Assembly: GCF_023074185.1 (NCBI RefSeq)
Contig: NZ_JADPKY010000043.1
Location: forward strand, 62,001 to 126,000
From: Bradyrhizobium sp. 132
GTDB lineage: Bacteria; Pseudomonadota; Alphaproteobacteria; Rhizobiales; Xanthobacteraceae
Direction: 5' to 3'
Length of the DNA stretch: 64,000 bases
In this document: positions 35,426-44,886 of the stretch, piece after piece
How the letters are laid out: every line of letters starts with the position of its first letter
How positions within the stretch are numbered: position 1 is the first letter of the stretch
Program-made: the position numbers and the translations under genes
Notes under the pieces: model-generated
Database searches by the model: none
Told to the model about the DNA's origin: nothing
Seen by the model: the letters and a program-made list of their open reading frames with translations, nothing else

Positions 35426-36826
35426 ATGGCGGAAACGGATCTCCACTATCTCGGGCTCGTCGACATCGGGCGAAAGATCCAGGCGAAGGACCTGTCGCCG
35501 GTCGAAGCGACCAAGGCGATGCTCGGGCGGATCGAGAAGCTCGACGGCAAGCTCAAGAGTTTCGCGCATGTGATGGCTGACTCGGCGCTTGCCGACGCCG
35601 CCGTGGCCGAGAAGGAAATCGCCTCCGGCAAGGTCAAAGGACCGCTGCATGGGGTGCCGGTGGCGGTCAAGGATCTCTGCTGGGCCAGGGGCGCGCCTGC
35701 CGCGCACGGCATGACGATCCATCACGATTTTCGTCCGACTGAGGACGCAACGGTGGTTGCGCGGCTGAAGGAGGCCGGCGCAATCATTCTTGGTAAGCTG
35801 CAGCAGACCGAAGGAGCTTACGCCGATCATCATCCGAAGATTGATCCGCCGAAAAATCCGTGGAACGCGGATCTTTGGCCCGGCGCATCCTCGAGCGGTT
35901 CCGGCGTCGCTACCGCGGCTGGCCTCTGCTTCGGCTCGCTCGGCACCGATACCGGCGGTTCAATCCGCTTTCCGTCAGCGGCCAACGGCGTCACCGGGCT
36001 TAAACCGACCTGGGGACGAGTCAGCCGCTACGGCGCTTTCGAACTTGCGGCGACGCTGGATCACATCGGCCCGATGGCGCGGAGCGCCGTCGACTGCGGC
36101 GCAATCCTCGGCGTCATCGCGGGGCAGGATCCCAGGGACACGACGTCGGTGCCGCTGCCTGTGCCCGACTATCTCGCCGGTCTCTCCGGCGACCTGCGCG
36201 GTGTGACGATCGGCGTCGACCGGCGCTGGACCAGCGAAGGAACCGATGGCGATGCGGCGAAGGTCCTGACCGAAGGGTTGCGTGTGGCGGCCGATCTCGG
36301 CGCGAAGATCAATGAGATCATTTTCCCCGATCCCAAGGCGGTCATCGACGACTGGTTCCCGCTCTGCGGCATCGAGGTCGCCGTCGCGCACGAAGACACC
36401 TATCCGGCGCGCAAGGACGAGTATGGCCCGGCGCTCGCGGGTCTGCTCGATCTCGGCCGGCAGCAGTCCGGCATGGACTACCAGAAGATCGTGCTTCGCC
36501 GCGAGGCATTTCGCGGCGCGGTCCGTGTCCTGTTCGAGACCGTCGATCTCGTCGCGGTGCCGGCACAGGCGTTCGCCGCGCCCACGCTCGCCAAGATGGC
36601 GGCGCTCGGCGAGGACGCCTCGCTGATCGGCGGACTGCTGCGCTTCACGTGTCCATTCGACATGACGGGAAGTCCGACCGTGACGCTGCCCGGCGGGTTC
36701 GCGGCGAATGGCGGTCCGGTCGGCTTCCAGTTCGTTGGTCGTCATTTCGACGAGGCCGGACTTGTGCGGGCGGGCGACGCGTTCCAGCGCGTCACCGACT
36801 GGCACAAACGTCATCCCGGGGTCTGA
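35426..36826 (+). CDS. amidase-signature family amidase (first of two)
   Basis: A 466-residue amidase-signature enzyme. The Ser-cisSer-Lys triad is visible: Lys82 in VPVAVKDLC, cis-Ser about 155 in GASSSGSGVATAAG, and nucleophile Ser179 in GTDTGGSIRFPS. It hydrolyses a carboxamide to acid and ammonia; the substrate is not determined. First gene of the operon, 100 bases after the leader terminator; the next gene follows after 17 bases with a GAGGAG ribosome site. Related to the second amidase at 43,483 with identical triad spacing, so the two are likely duplicates with diverged specificity. Confidence 0.9.
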   Translation: MAETDLHYLGLVDIGRKIQAKDLSPVEATKAMLGRIEKLDGKLKSFAHVMADSALADAAVAEKEIASGKVKGPLHGVPVAVKDLCWARGAPAAHGMTIHHDFRPTEDATVVARLKEAGAIILGKLQQTEGAYADHHPKIDPPKNPWNADLWPGASSSGSGVATAAGLCFGSLGTDTGGSIRFPSAANGVTGLKPTWGRVSRYGAFELAATLDHIGPMARSAVDCGAILGVIAGQDPRDTTSVPLPVPDYLAGLSGDLRGVTIGVDRRWTSEGTDGDAAKVLTEGLRVAADLGAKINEIIFPDPKAVIDDWFPLCGIEVAVAHEDTYPARKDEYGPALAGLLDLGRQQSGMDYQKIVLRREAFRGAVRVLFETVDLVAVPAQAFAAPTLAKMAALGEDASLIGGLLRFTCPFDMTGSPTVTLPGGFAANGGPVGFQFVGRHFDEAGLVRAGDAFQRVTDWHKRHPGV

Positions 36827-36843
36827 GTTGAGGAGCTGATCAC

Positions 36844-37839
36844 ATGTCCGAAGACTGGTTGAAGACATCAATCATGACCAAGCGCGCGGTCGCCAAAGGC
36901 GCGACTGGCGCGACGCATAGCCTGACGATCGAGCAGCAGGGCGGCTTCCATTATGTCTACGGCCCCTATGCCAAGCCGACCCTGTCGATCGACCCGGGTG
37001 GGATCGTTGTCGTCGAGACGGAAGATGCCTTTGGCGGCGTGCTCACCAGCGAAAGCGACAGCCCAACCGCCAAACTGAATTTCCCCTATCTCAACCCGCA
37101 ATGCGGACCGATCGCCGTCAAGGGCGCCAAGAAGGGCGATTGTCTCGCGATCTATATCCGCGACGTCGAGACGCGGGGTGAACAGCCGGCCGGTACGACC
37201 TGTATCATTCCGGAATTCGGCGGGCTGGTTGGAACAAGCTCGACGGCGCTGCTCAATCCGCCGCTGCCGGAACGCGTAAAGAAACTGCATGTCGACAGGA
37301 ACGGCATACGCTGGAACGACAAGATCACGCTGCCCTACGAGCCGTTCATCGGAACCATCGGTGTCTCGCCGGAAATCGAGGCCATCTCGTCGCTTCAGCC
37401 TGATTACCACGGCGGCAACATGGATCTGCCCGACGTCGCGCCAGGTGCGATCATCTATTTCCCCGTTCATACCGACGGCGGGATGCTCTATGTCGGCGAC
37501 TGTCACGCGACCCAGGGCGACGGCGAACTCTCCGGCGTGGCGCTGGAGCAGCGCGCCACCGTTACATTGCAGATCGACCTGATCAAGAACTGGAGCTTCG
37601 CCTGGCCCCGGCTCGAGACTAAGGACTTCATCATGACTATCGGCAGCGCGCGTCCGCTCGAGGACGCGGCACGCATCGCCTATCGCGAGCTCGTGCGGTG
37701 GATGGCGGCCGATTACGGCTTCGACGAGATCGACGCCTACATGCTGCTGAGCCAGGCCGGCCGCATGCGCCTCGGCAATATGGTCGACCCCAAATACACG
37801 ATGGGGGCATCGATCCTGAAGAATTACCTCAAGCCATGA
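36844..37839 (+). CDS. acetamidase/formamidase (FmdA/AmdA) family protein
   Basis: A 331-residue protein of the FmdA_AmdA family. Recognised segments: VVVETEDAFGGVL, KGAKKGDCLAIYIRDVE, MDLPDVAPGAIIYFPVHTDGGMLYVGDCHATQGDGE (the conserved metal and active-site core around residues 190-225), and the C-terminal DEIDAYMLLSQAGRMRLGNMVDP. It hydrolyses formamide, acetamide or a similar short amide, releasing ammonia. It is in the same operon as two amidase-signature enzymes and an ABC importer, so it may act on a product of the first amidase (inference). Confidence 0.88.
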   Translation: MSEDWLKTSIMTKRAVAKGATGATHSLTIEQQGGFHYVYGPYAKPTLSIDPGGIVVVETEDAFGGVLTSESDSPTAKLNFPYLNPQCGPIAVKGAKKGDCLAIYIRDVETRGEQPAGTTCIIPEFGGLVGTSSTALLNPPLPERVKKLHVDRNGIRWNDKITLPYEPFIGTIGVSPEIEAISSLQPDYHGGNMDLPDVAPGAIIYFPVHTDGGMLYVGDCHATQGDGELSGVALEQRATVTLQIDLIKNWSFAWPRLETKDFIMTIGSARPLEDAARIAYRELVRWMAADYGFDEIDAYMLLSQAGRMRLGNMVDPKYTMGASILKNYLKP

Positions 37840-37873
37840 CATCCAATCGCTTCAGCAACAGGGGGACATCACG

Positions 37874-39115
37874 ATGACTTCGAGACGCAAGTTAGGGATG
37901 GTTTTACTCGGCGCCATGCTCGGCACAGCGGCAGCGATCAGTGTTGCCCAGGGGGCCGAACCGCCGTTGAAAGTGGGTTTGCTCGAGGACGTGTCCGGCG
38001 ATCTCGCCTTCATGGGCATGCCCAAGCTGCATGGATCTCAGCTGGCGGTCGAAGAGATCAACAAGAGTGGCGGCATCATGGGGCGGCAGATCGAGCTGAT
38101 TCATCTCGATCCGCAGGGCGACAATGCGCGTTACCAGGAATTCGGCCGACGCCTGCTCAATCGCGACAAGGTCGACGTATTGATCGGCGGCATCACTTCG
38201 GCCTCGCGCGAAGCGCTGCGTCCGATCGTCGACCGCACCTCCACGCCTTATTTTTACACCAACCAGTATGAAGGCGGTGTCTGCGACGCCAGCATGATCA
38301 GCATGGGTGCGGTGCCTGAGCAGCAGTTCTCGACGCTGATACCGTGGATGGTCGAGAAGTTCGGCAAGAAAGTCTACGTCATCGCCGCCGACTACAATTT
38401 CGGTCAGATCTCGGCAGAGTGGAACCGCAAGATCCTGAAGGATCTCGGCGGTGAGGTAGTGGGCGAAGAGTTCATTCCGCTCGGTGTGTCGCAGTTCGCG
38501 CAGACGATCCAGAACATCCAGAAGTCGAAGCCGGATTGGCTGCTCACGATCAATGTCGGTGCCGCCCAGGATTCGTTCTTCGAGCAAGCCGCTGCCGCCA
38601 ACCTCAACCTGCCGATGGGGTCTTCGATCAAGGTCATGCTCGGCTTCGAGCACAAGCGGTTCAAGCCGCCGGCGCTCAACAACATGCACGCAACCGCGAA
38701 CTGGTTCGAGGAAATAGACACGCCTGAAGCGACCGAGTTCAAGAAGCGCTGGCACGCCAAATTCCCGGATGAACTCTACATCAACGACATGGGCTATAAC
38801 GCCTACAATGCACTCTACATGTACAAGGCGCTGGTCGAGAAGGCGAAGTCGACCAAGCTCGATAACATGCGGAAGGTGATCGCAACGGGTGATGCTTGCA
38901 TCGATGCGCCCGAAGGCAAGGTCTGCATCGATCCGAAGAGCCAGCACACATCGCACCGCATGCGCCTGATCTCGGTCGGGCCCAAGCACGAGGTGACGGT
39001 GGAGAAGGACTACGGAACGATCCAGCCCTACTGGCTGGGCGAGATCGGGTGCGATCTCACCAAGAAGAACGACAAGGATCAGTACACGCCGAGTCATCTT
39101 CCCAAGAAGTCGTGA
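37874..39115 (+). CDS. UrtA/AmiC-type ABC substrate-binding protein
   Basis: A 413-residue exported binding protein. A Sec signal ends near SVAQGAEPP; then LKVGLLEDVSGDLAFMGMPKLHG and AVEEINKSGGIMGRQIELI. TPYFYTNQYEGGVCDASM and YVIAADYNFGQISAEWNRKIL are typical of the short-chain amide/urea-binding group (FmdD, UrtA, AmiC). It shares its fold with the cytoplasmic sensor at 33,843 but has a signal peptide. It delivers the operon's substrate to the permeases that follow. Confidence 0.88.
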   Translation: MTSRRKLGMVLLGAMLGTAAAISVAQGAEPPLKVGLLEDVSGDLAFMGMPKLHGSQLAVEEINKSGGIMGRQIELIHLDPQGDNARYQEFGRRLLNRDKVDVLIGGITSASREALRPIVDRTSTPYFYTNQYEGGVCDASMISMGAVPEQQFSTLIPWMVEKFGKKVYVIAADYNFGQISAEWNRKILKDLGGEVVGEEFIPLGVSQFAQTIQNIQKSKPDWLLTINVGAAQDSFFEQAAAANLNLPMGSSIKVMLGFEHKRFKPPALNNMHATANWFEEIDTPEATEFKKRWHAKFPDELYINDMGYNAYNALYMYKALVEKAKSTKLDNMRKVIATGDACIDAPEGKVCIDPKSQHTSHRMRLISVGPKHEVTVEKDYGTIQPYWLGEIGCDLTKKNDKDQYTPSHLPKKS

Positions 39116-39214
39116 GGTGCCGCGGGCACGGATTTTGCTCGTGATGTGCGTCACGATCTTGAACAAGGCCGGCGCCGCAACGATGCGGCGCCGGGATCGG
39201 CAAGGGGGATCAAG

Positions 39215-40081
39215 ATGTCGGCTGAAGTATTCTCCGTGTTCTATCAGTTCGCCGACGTGTTTGCGTTCCTCATTCTTTCGGCCGCCGGCCTCGCCATTGT
39301 GTTCGGCATGATGGGCGTCATCAACATGGCCCACGGCGAGTTCATCATGTGTGGTGCCTATGTGACGGTTGGCCTTGTGAATCTCGGTGTGCCGCTCGCG
39401 ATTGCCCAGATGCTGGCCGCGCTGACGGCGGGGCTCATCGGTGTCCTCGTCGAGTTCCTGGTCGTGCGGCGTTTCTACAAGCGGCCGCTGGATTCGTTGC
39501 TCGCGACCTGGGGGCTCAGTCTCATCGTGACGCAATCGATGCTCCTGATTGTCGGGTCTGCCGTACGGGGGATCGGAACGCCGGAGGGAAGCTTCGCAAT
39601 CGGCGGTTATTCGTTTTCGACCTATCGTCTGGTGCTGTTCGGTTGCGCGGTGGCCGTGCTGGGCGGTCTCTACATCATCTTCATGAAGACGCGGTTCGGA
39701 GTGATCGCCCGCGCGACTATGCAGAACGCCGCGATGGCGAAGGCGCTGGGCGCGCGCACAGGCCGCATCTATGCGATCAGTTTCGGGATCGGCACCGGCC
39801 TCGCCGGGCTCTGCGGGGCGCTCTACGCGCCGACCATGACGCTGATTCCGACCATGGGTGCGACATTCGTGGTCGAAAGCTTCGTCACCGTCGTGATCGG
39901 AGGAGCGAACGTGCTGCTTGGAACGGCGCCGGCCGCGGTCTTCCTGGCGATGATCCGGATGGCGCTGAACGCGAGCTATGGGCAGATCATCGGTCAGATC
40001 GGCATGCTGGTGGCTGTCATCCTGATCATTCGGGTGTTGCCCGAAGGGCTCTCTAGCGTGCTGGTCCGCCGTGGGCGCTAA
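39215..40081 (+). CDS. LivH/UrtB-type ABC permease
   Basis: A 288-residue permease with the LivH hallmark LSAAGLAIVFGMMGVINMAHGEFIMCGAY and the conserved ATMQNAAMAKALGARTGRIYAISFGIG loop. The ATG at 39,215 is preferred (AAGGGGGA upstream); the longer frame from 39,146 lacks family sequence before it. About 8 membrane spans. Second subunit is the next gene, 6 bases downstream. Confidence 0.88.
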   Translation: MSAEVFSVFYQFADVFAFLILSAAGLAIVFGMMGVINMAHGEFIMCGAYVTVGLVNLGVPLAIAQMLAALTAGLIGVLVEFLVVRRFYKRPLDSLLATWGLSLIVTQSMLLIVGSAVRGIGTPEGSFAIGGYSFSTYRLVLFGCAVAVLGGLYIIFMKTRFGVIARATMQNAAMAKALGARTGRIYAISFGIGTGLAGLCGALYAPTMTLIPTMGATFVVESFVTVVIGGANVLLGTAPAAVFLAMIRMALNASYGQIIGQIGMLVAVILIIRVLPEGLSSVLVRRGR

Positions 40082-40087
40082 GGGGAA

Positions 40088-41167
40088 ATGTTGATGTTCA
40101 AGCTGCTGGAAGGCCCACAGACGCTCGGACGCGGCAAGATCTTCTGGTCATGCTTCCTCGCCGTGCTCGCGGGTGCGCTGACTTATCCGCTGTTCGCCGA
40201 TTCCTACGACGTGGGCAATTTCGCTTACTTCCTGATCTGGATCTTCATGGCGCTCGGCCTCTGCCTGATGTGGGGCTATGGCGGCATGCTGTCGTTCGGC
40301 CAGACCTTGTTCTTCGGCATTGCCGGCTATGGCTATGGCGTGCTCGCCATCAACATGGGCGGCGGCACTGCGACGATCGCCGCACTCGTGCTCTCGGTTG
40401 TCCTCGCGATGTTGGCGGCGGGAATCCTCGGCTACTTCATGATCTGGGGTGGGATCAACGGCATCTTCTTCGGCATCGTGACGCTGTCCGCGACGCTCGT
40501 GCTTGCCTTCTTCCTTGGTCAGACCGCTGGGCCGGAATGGCACATCGGCCCGGCGCGGTTGAACGGCTTCAACGGCATGAAGGGCATGGACCCGCTGACC
40601 GTGGGTGACTTCTATATCGAGGGATCGGCGCTCTATTACACCATGATCGCGCTGATCGTGATCGTCTATCTCGCGCTGCGCATGCTGGTCAATTCGGGGA
40701 TCGGCAATGTCATCGTGGCAACGCGCGAAAATCCCCAACGCGCGGAGATGCTGGGCTATGACGTCCGGAAATACCAGCTGCTGACATTCGTGATCGGCAG
40801 CGGCCTCGCGGGCCTCAGCGGCGCACTCTACACGTCCTGGGGACAGTTTATCACGCCCTCCAGTATCGGCCTGCCGGCAGCCGCGATGCCGATCGTGTGG
40901 GTGGCCTTCTCCGGGCGAAACGATCTGACGGCGACCCTGGTCGGGTCGTTCCTGTTGCTGTTCGGCTTTCAGACAATCACGGTCTACAGCCAGCAGGCCG
41001 CGCTGGTGCTGATGGGCGCGCTGCTGCTCGCCACGGTGATGCTGGCGCCGCAGGGGTTTGTGCTCGGAATTGGCAAGCTTGCCGCCGACTGGTGGGGTGG
41101 GCGCCGACGGCGCGATGATGGCGCCGTCGCGGAGGAGGCCGGTCGCTTACAGCCGGAAGAATCCTGA
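40088..41167 (+). CDS. LivM/UrtC-type ABC permease
   Basis: A 359-residue permease: LGLCLMWGYGGMLSFGQTLFFGIAGYGYG is the LivM/UrtC signature region, and VATRENPQRAEMLGYDVRKYQLLTFVIG is the conserved cytoplasmic loop. The C-terminus is a basic tail (WWGGRRRRDDG). It starts 6 bases after the preceding gene with AGGGG upstream. It forms the translocation pore with the LivH-type protein. Confidence 0.88.
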   Translation: MLMFKLLEGPQTLGRGKIFWSCFLAVLAGALTYPLFADSYDVGNFAYFLIWIFMALGLCLMWGYGGMLSFGQTLFFGIAGYGYGVLAINMGGGTATIAALVLSVVLAMLAAGILGYFMIWGGINGIFFGIVTLSATLVLAFFLGQTAGPEWHIGPARLNGFNGMKGMDPLTVGDFYIEGSALYYTMIALIVIVYLALRMLVNSGIGNVIVATRENPQRAEMLGYDVRKYQLLTFVIGSGLAGLSGALYTSWGQFITPSSIGLPAAAMPIVWVAFSGRNDLTATLVGSFLLLFGFQTITVYSQQAALVLMGALLLATVMLAPQGFVLGIGKLAADWWGGRRRRDDGAVAEEAGRLQPEES

Positions 41168-41169
41168 TC

Positions 41170-41889
41170 ATGGCGCTGGTCGAGGTCAAAGGCGTATCCA
41201 AGCGCTTCGGCGGATTGACCGCTGTCTCCGATGTCGATCTTACGGTCGACGCGGGCGAGGTGCACTGCCTGATCGGTCCCAACGGTGCCGGCAAGAGCAC
41301 GTTGTTCAAGCTGATCGTGGGTCTTTACCCACCCACCCAGGGCAGCATCCTGTTCGATACCGTCGACATCACCGCCGAGCGTCCATATGCGCGGGTGCAA
41401 CGGGGCATGAGCATCAAGATGCAGGCTCCGAGCGTGTTCAAGGAACTTCCGGTCCGGCAGAACATTCAAATCGCGCTCCAGGAGCGATTGTCCGGGGCGG
41501 AACGCATCACAGAGGAGGATCGTCTGCTGACGCTGCTCAATCTCGGCCCGGACAGCGAAAAGCTCGCGGGGGCACTGTCGCACGGCCAGCAGCAATGGCT
41601 TGAAATCGGGATGGCATTGGCGCTGAAGCCGCAGCTCCTGTTGCTGGACGAGCCGACCGCCGGCATGTCTCCCGAGGAAACCTTCAAGACCGGGGAGTTG
41701 ATCAAGTCGTTCAATGCCGAAGGCATGACTGTGCTTGTCGTCGAGCATGACATGGCCTTCGTGCGCCAGGTCGCCCAGCGCGTCACGGTGCTGCATCTCG
41801 GCAAGATATTTGCGCGCGGCAATCTCGAAAACATCCTGCAGGACGAGAAGGTCGCGGAAATCTATCTCGGTAAAACCCATGCCCACTGA
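41170..41889 (+). CDS. LivG/UrtD-type ABC ATPase
   Basis: A 239-residue ATPase: Walker A GPNGAGKST, signature LSHGQQQWLEIGMAL (the UrtD/LivG variant), Walker B LLLLDEPTAGM and switch His VVEHDMAF. Two bases separate it from the permease gene, and its 3' end overlaps the next ATPase gene by 11 bases. Confidence 0.9.
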   Translation: MALVEVKGVSKRFGGLTAVSDVDLTVDAGEVHCLIGPNGAGKSTLFKLIVGLYPPTQGSILFDTVDITAERPYARVQRGMSIKMQAPSVFKELPVRQNIQIALQERLSGAERITEEDRLLTLLNLGPDSEKLAGALSHGQQQWLEIGMALALKPQLLLLDEPTAGMSPEETFKTGELIKSFNAEGMTVLVVEHDMAFVRQVAQRVTVLHLGKIFARGNLENILQDEKVAEIYLGKTHAH

Positions 41890-42589
41890 TCGGATTCTTG
41901 ACGTATCGGATCTATGGGCGGGATACGGCGCGACGCCGATCCTGCAGGGTGTCACCATGTCGGTCTCGCGCGGCGAGATCGTCGGCGTGATCGGCCGTAA
42001 CGGGGTCGGCAAGTCGACCCTGATGCGGTGCCTGATCGGCCTGCTGCAGACTTGGCGCGGCACGATCAGCTTCATGGATCAGGACGTCACAAAGCTCGAA
42101 GCCGACGCGCGGGCGAGGGCGGGCTTCGGCTACATCCCGCAGGGGCGCGACGTGTTTCCGCAGATGACCGTTGAGGAAAACCTCCAGGTCGGCGAGTTGA
42201 TCGGCGGTCCCGACGGTAAGAAGCTGCCGGAGCTCGTCTATGAGTATTTTCCGCGGCTCAGGGAACGCAGGCGGCAGGTCGCGGGGACCATGTCGGGCGG
42301 CGAGCAGCAGCAGCTCGCCATCGGCCGCGCGCTGATCGGCAATCCATCCTTGATGATCCTGGACGAACCGTCTGAGGGCATCCAGCCCTCGATCGTCCAA
42401 CACATCTGCGGGGCGCTGAGATCGTTCCGGAACGAGCTCGGCACTACGATCATCTTCGTCGAGCAAAATCTCGACACGATCCTGGCGATCGCCGAGCGTT
42501 GTTACATCATGGAGAAGGGCAAGATCACGCAGTCGCTGGCAGGCGGCGAGGTCAACGAGCAAAATGTCCGCGAGCAGCTTCTGCTCTGA
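41879..42589 (+). CDS. LivF/UrtE-type ABC ATPase
   Basis: A 236-residue ATPase: Walker A GRNGVGKST, Q-loop FGYIPQGRDVFPQMTVEENL, signature MSGGEQQQLAIGRAL, Walker B LMILDEPSEGIQPS and VEQNLDT. DEPSEGIQPS is characteristic of LivF/UrtE proteins. The ATG at 41,879 lies within the end of the preceding gene, giving tight coupling. Completes the five-part importer. Confidence 0.9.
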   Translation: MPTDRILDVSDLWAGYGATPILQGVTMSVSRGEIVGVIGRNGVGKSTLMRCLIGLLQTWRGTISFMDQDVTKLEADARARAGFGYIPQGRDVFPQMTVEENLQVGELIGGPDGKKLPELVYEYFPRLRERRRQVAGTMSGGEQQQLAIGRALIGNPSLMILDEPSEGIQPSIVQHICGALRSFRNELGTTIIFVEQNLDTILAIAERCYIMEKGKITQSLAGGEVNEQNVREQLLL

Positions 42590-42635
42590 ACGGCCACGTC
42601 GCACGTTATAAGTCGTCAATAGGGAGGGAATGGAC

Positions 42636-43397
42636 ATGGATCTGGGACTCAAGGGAGCAAAGGTTCTCGTTACCGGCAGCACCAGGGGCATCGGCAAGGC
42701 GATAGCCGACACCTTCGCGGCGGAAGGCGCAGATGTCGGCATCTGCGCCCGCAACCAGGCCGACGTCGATAGTGCTGTCACCGCGATCAAGGCGAAAGGT
42801 GTTGCGGCGTTCGGCGGTTCGGTCGACGTCTCCAATGGGCCGGCGCTCAAGGTCTGGGTCGAGGATATGGCCTCGAAACTTGGCGGGATCGATATCGTCG
42901 TTGCCAATGTCAGCGCGCTGTCGATTGGGCAGGACGAGGAGAGCTGGGAGAAGGAGTTCTCCACCGACATGATGGGCACGGTGCGGCTGGTCAATGCGGC
43001 GATGCCGTATCTTGAGAAGAGCAAGGCCGCTGCGATCGTCACCATCTCCAGCGTGTCGGGCCGCGAGGTCGACTTCGCCAGCGGCCCCTACGGCACGTTC
43101 AAGGCTGCGATCATCCATTACACGCAGGGGCTCGCCTTCCAGCTTGCCGGCAGAGGCATCCGCGCCAACTCGGTCTCTCCCGGCAACACCTATTTCGAGG
43201 GCGGTGTCTGGAATCAGATCAAGGACGGCAATCCCGAACTGTACAACACCGCGCTGGCGCTCAATCCTACCGGCCGCATGGGAACGCCGCAGGAGATGGC
43301 GAACGGCGCTGTGTTCCTTGCCAGCAAGGCGGCGAGCTTCATCACGGGGACCAACCTCGTGGTTGATGGTGCCCTCACGCGCGGCGTGCAGTTCTAG
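42636..43397 (+). CDS. short-chain dehydrogenase/reductase
   Basis: A 253-residue classical SDR: cofactor site VTGSTRGIGKAIAD, NVSALS in place of NNAG, catalytic Ser in ISSVSGREVDF and YGTFK as the Tyr-x3-Lys pair. C-terminus GTNLVVDGALTRGV. The ATG at 42,636 has GGGAGG at 8 bases; the ATG at 42,630 is too close to it. Its place between transporter and second amidase suggests it oxidises or reduces the acyl or alcohol part of the imported amide (inference). Intact, unlike the SDR remnant at 31,913. Confidence 0.85.
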   Translation: MDLGLKGAKVLVTGSTRGIGKAIADTFAAEGADVGICARNQADVDSAVTAIKAKGVAAFGGSVDVSNGPALKVWVEDMASKLGGIDIVVANVSALSIGQDEESWEKEFSTDMMGTVRLVNAAMPYLEKSKAAAIVTISSVSGREVDFASGPYGTFKAAIIHYTQGLAFQLAGRGIRANSVSPGNTYFEGGVWNQIKDGNPELYNTALALNPTGRMGTPQEMANGAVFLASKAASFITGTNLVVDGALTRGVQF

Positions 43398-43482
43398 GCG
43401 CATCTCGAGCAGCGTAGTCACGAGGCCGGCCGTCTGCGGCGCCGGTGAGCGAAGCCATTTCCGACAACAGCAGGGCTGTCAG

Positions 43483-44886
43483 ATGTCAGCGGATCCAATT
43501 CACTACAAGTCGATCACCGAACTCTCCGAGCTGTTCCGCCGGGGTGAGCTCCTGCCTTCGAAAGTAACCGAGGCCATGCTGAGCCGGATCGCGAAGCTCG
43601 ATAGCAAGTTTTACGGTTACGCGCTCGTGCTTGCCGAGCGGGCCATGGCGCAAGCGAAGCGCTGTGACGCGGAGCTTGCCAAGGGCGTCTGGCGTGGACC
43701 ATTGCATGGCGTGCCGATCGGATTGAAGGATCTCTGCTACACCACGTTCGCACCGACGGCAGGCGGCACTACGATCCATGCCAAGTTCGTTCCGTCCTTC
43801 AATGCGACGATCGTGGACCGGCTCGAGCACGCCGGCGCCGTCACTCTTGGCAAGCTCAAGATGACCGAGGGCGCCTATACCAGCCACCATCCGAACGATC
43901 AGGCGCCGCTCAATCCCTGGGGTGTCGATTACTGGGTCGGCTCCTCGTCAAGCGGATCGGGCGTGGCGACCTCGGTGGGGCTCTGCTTCGGCTCGATCGG
44001 CAGCGACACCGGCGGCTCGATCCGGTTTCCGTCGGCGACCTGCGGATTGACCGGCATCAAGCCGACCTGGGGACGCGTCAGCCGCCACGGCGTCTTTCCG
44101 CTGGCGGACTCGCTCGACCATGTCGGGCCGATGTGTCGAAGCGCTGCCGACGCGGCGGCCATGCTCGGCGTCATCGCAGGTGCCGATGTCAACGACCCCA
44201 CGGCCCTGCAGGCGCCGGTGCCGAACTATCTGGCCGGCATCGATGACGGCATCCGGGGCGTACGGATCGGCGTGGACCGCAGCTACATCCAGGACGGGAT
44301 CGATCCGCAGGTGGTCGCTGCGTTGCTGGAAGCCGAACGCACGCTGGCAGCGCTCGGTGCCGATATCCGCGAGGTCAAGTTCCCGGCCTACGAGAAGCTT
44401 GTCAGCATGTGGATCCCGATGTGCTCGATCGAAACGGCGGAGGCGCACCTGGAGACCTATCCGTCGCGAAAATCGGAATACGGCCCCGATCTGGCGCAGC
44501 TGATCGAGCAGGGCAGGTCGATGAGCGGTATCGAGATCGCGCAGATCCATCATGAGCGACTGAAGTTCTGCGGAAGTCTCGCCGCCTTGTTCGGCGATAT
44601 CGACTTGCTGCTGATCCCCACAATGCCTGTGCCGATCCCGACGCTGGCCAAGATGGCCGAATACGGTGCCGATCCGAACGTGCTGCTCAGTATCCTGCGC
44701 TTCACCGCGGTGTTCGACTTCTCGGGCAGCCCCACTATCACGCTGCCGAACGGGATGGCGTCGGACGGCCTGCCGCTCAGCATGCAGCTGGTGGGTCCGC
44801 ATCTGTCCGAGGATGTGCTTGCCCGCGCTGGTCATGCCTTCCAGTCGGTAACGGACTGGCATACCCGGCGCGCGGCCATCGAATGA
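43483..44886 (+). CDS. amidase-signature family amidase (second of two)
   Basis: A 467-residue amidase-signature enzyme: Lys82 in VPIGLKDLC, cis-Ser about 155 in GSSSSGSGVATSVG, nucleophile Ser179 in GSDTGGSIRFPS. It aligns along its full length with the amidase at 35,426 (for example GLKPTWGRVSR versus GIKPTWGRVSR). Last gene of the operon; the gene-free stretch with the second palindromic site follows. Two paralogous amidases in one operon point to sequential or alternative amide substrates. Confidence 0.9.
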   Translation: MSADPIHYKSITELSELFRRGELLPSKVTEAMLSRIAKLDSKFYGYALVLAERAMAQAKRCDAELAKGVWRGPLHGVPIGLKDLCYTTFAPTAGGTTIHAKFVPSFNATIVDRLEHAGAVTLGKLKMTEGAYTSHHPNDQAPLNPWGVDYWVGSSSSGSGVATSVGLCFGSIGSDTGGSIRFPSATCGLTGIKPTWGRVSRHGVFPLADSLDHVGPMCRSAADAAAMLGVIAGADVNDPTALQAPVPNYLAGIDDGIRGVRIGVDRSYIQDGIDPQVVAALLEAERTLAALGADIREVKFPAYEKLVSMWIPMCSIETAEAHLETYPSRKSEYGPDLAQLIEQGRSMSGIEIAQIHHERLKFCGSLAALFGDIDLLLIPTMPVPIPTLAKMAEYGADPNVLLSILRFTAVFDFSGSPTITLPNGMASDGLPLSMQLVGPHLSEDVLARAGHAFQSVTDWHTRRAAIE

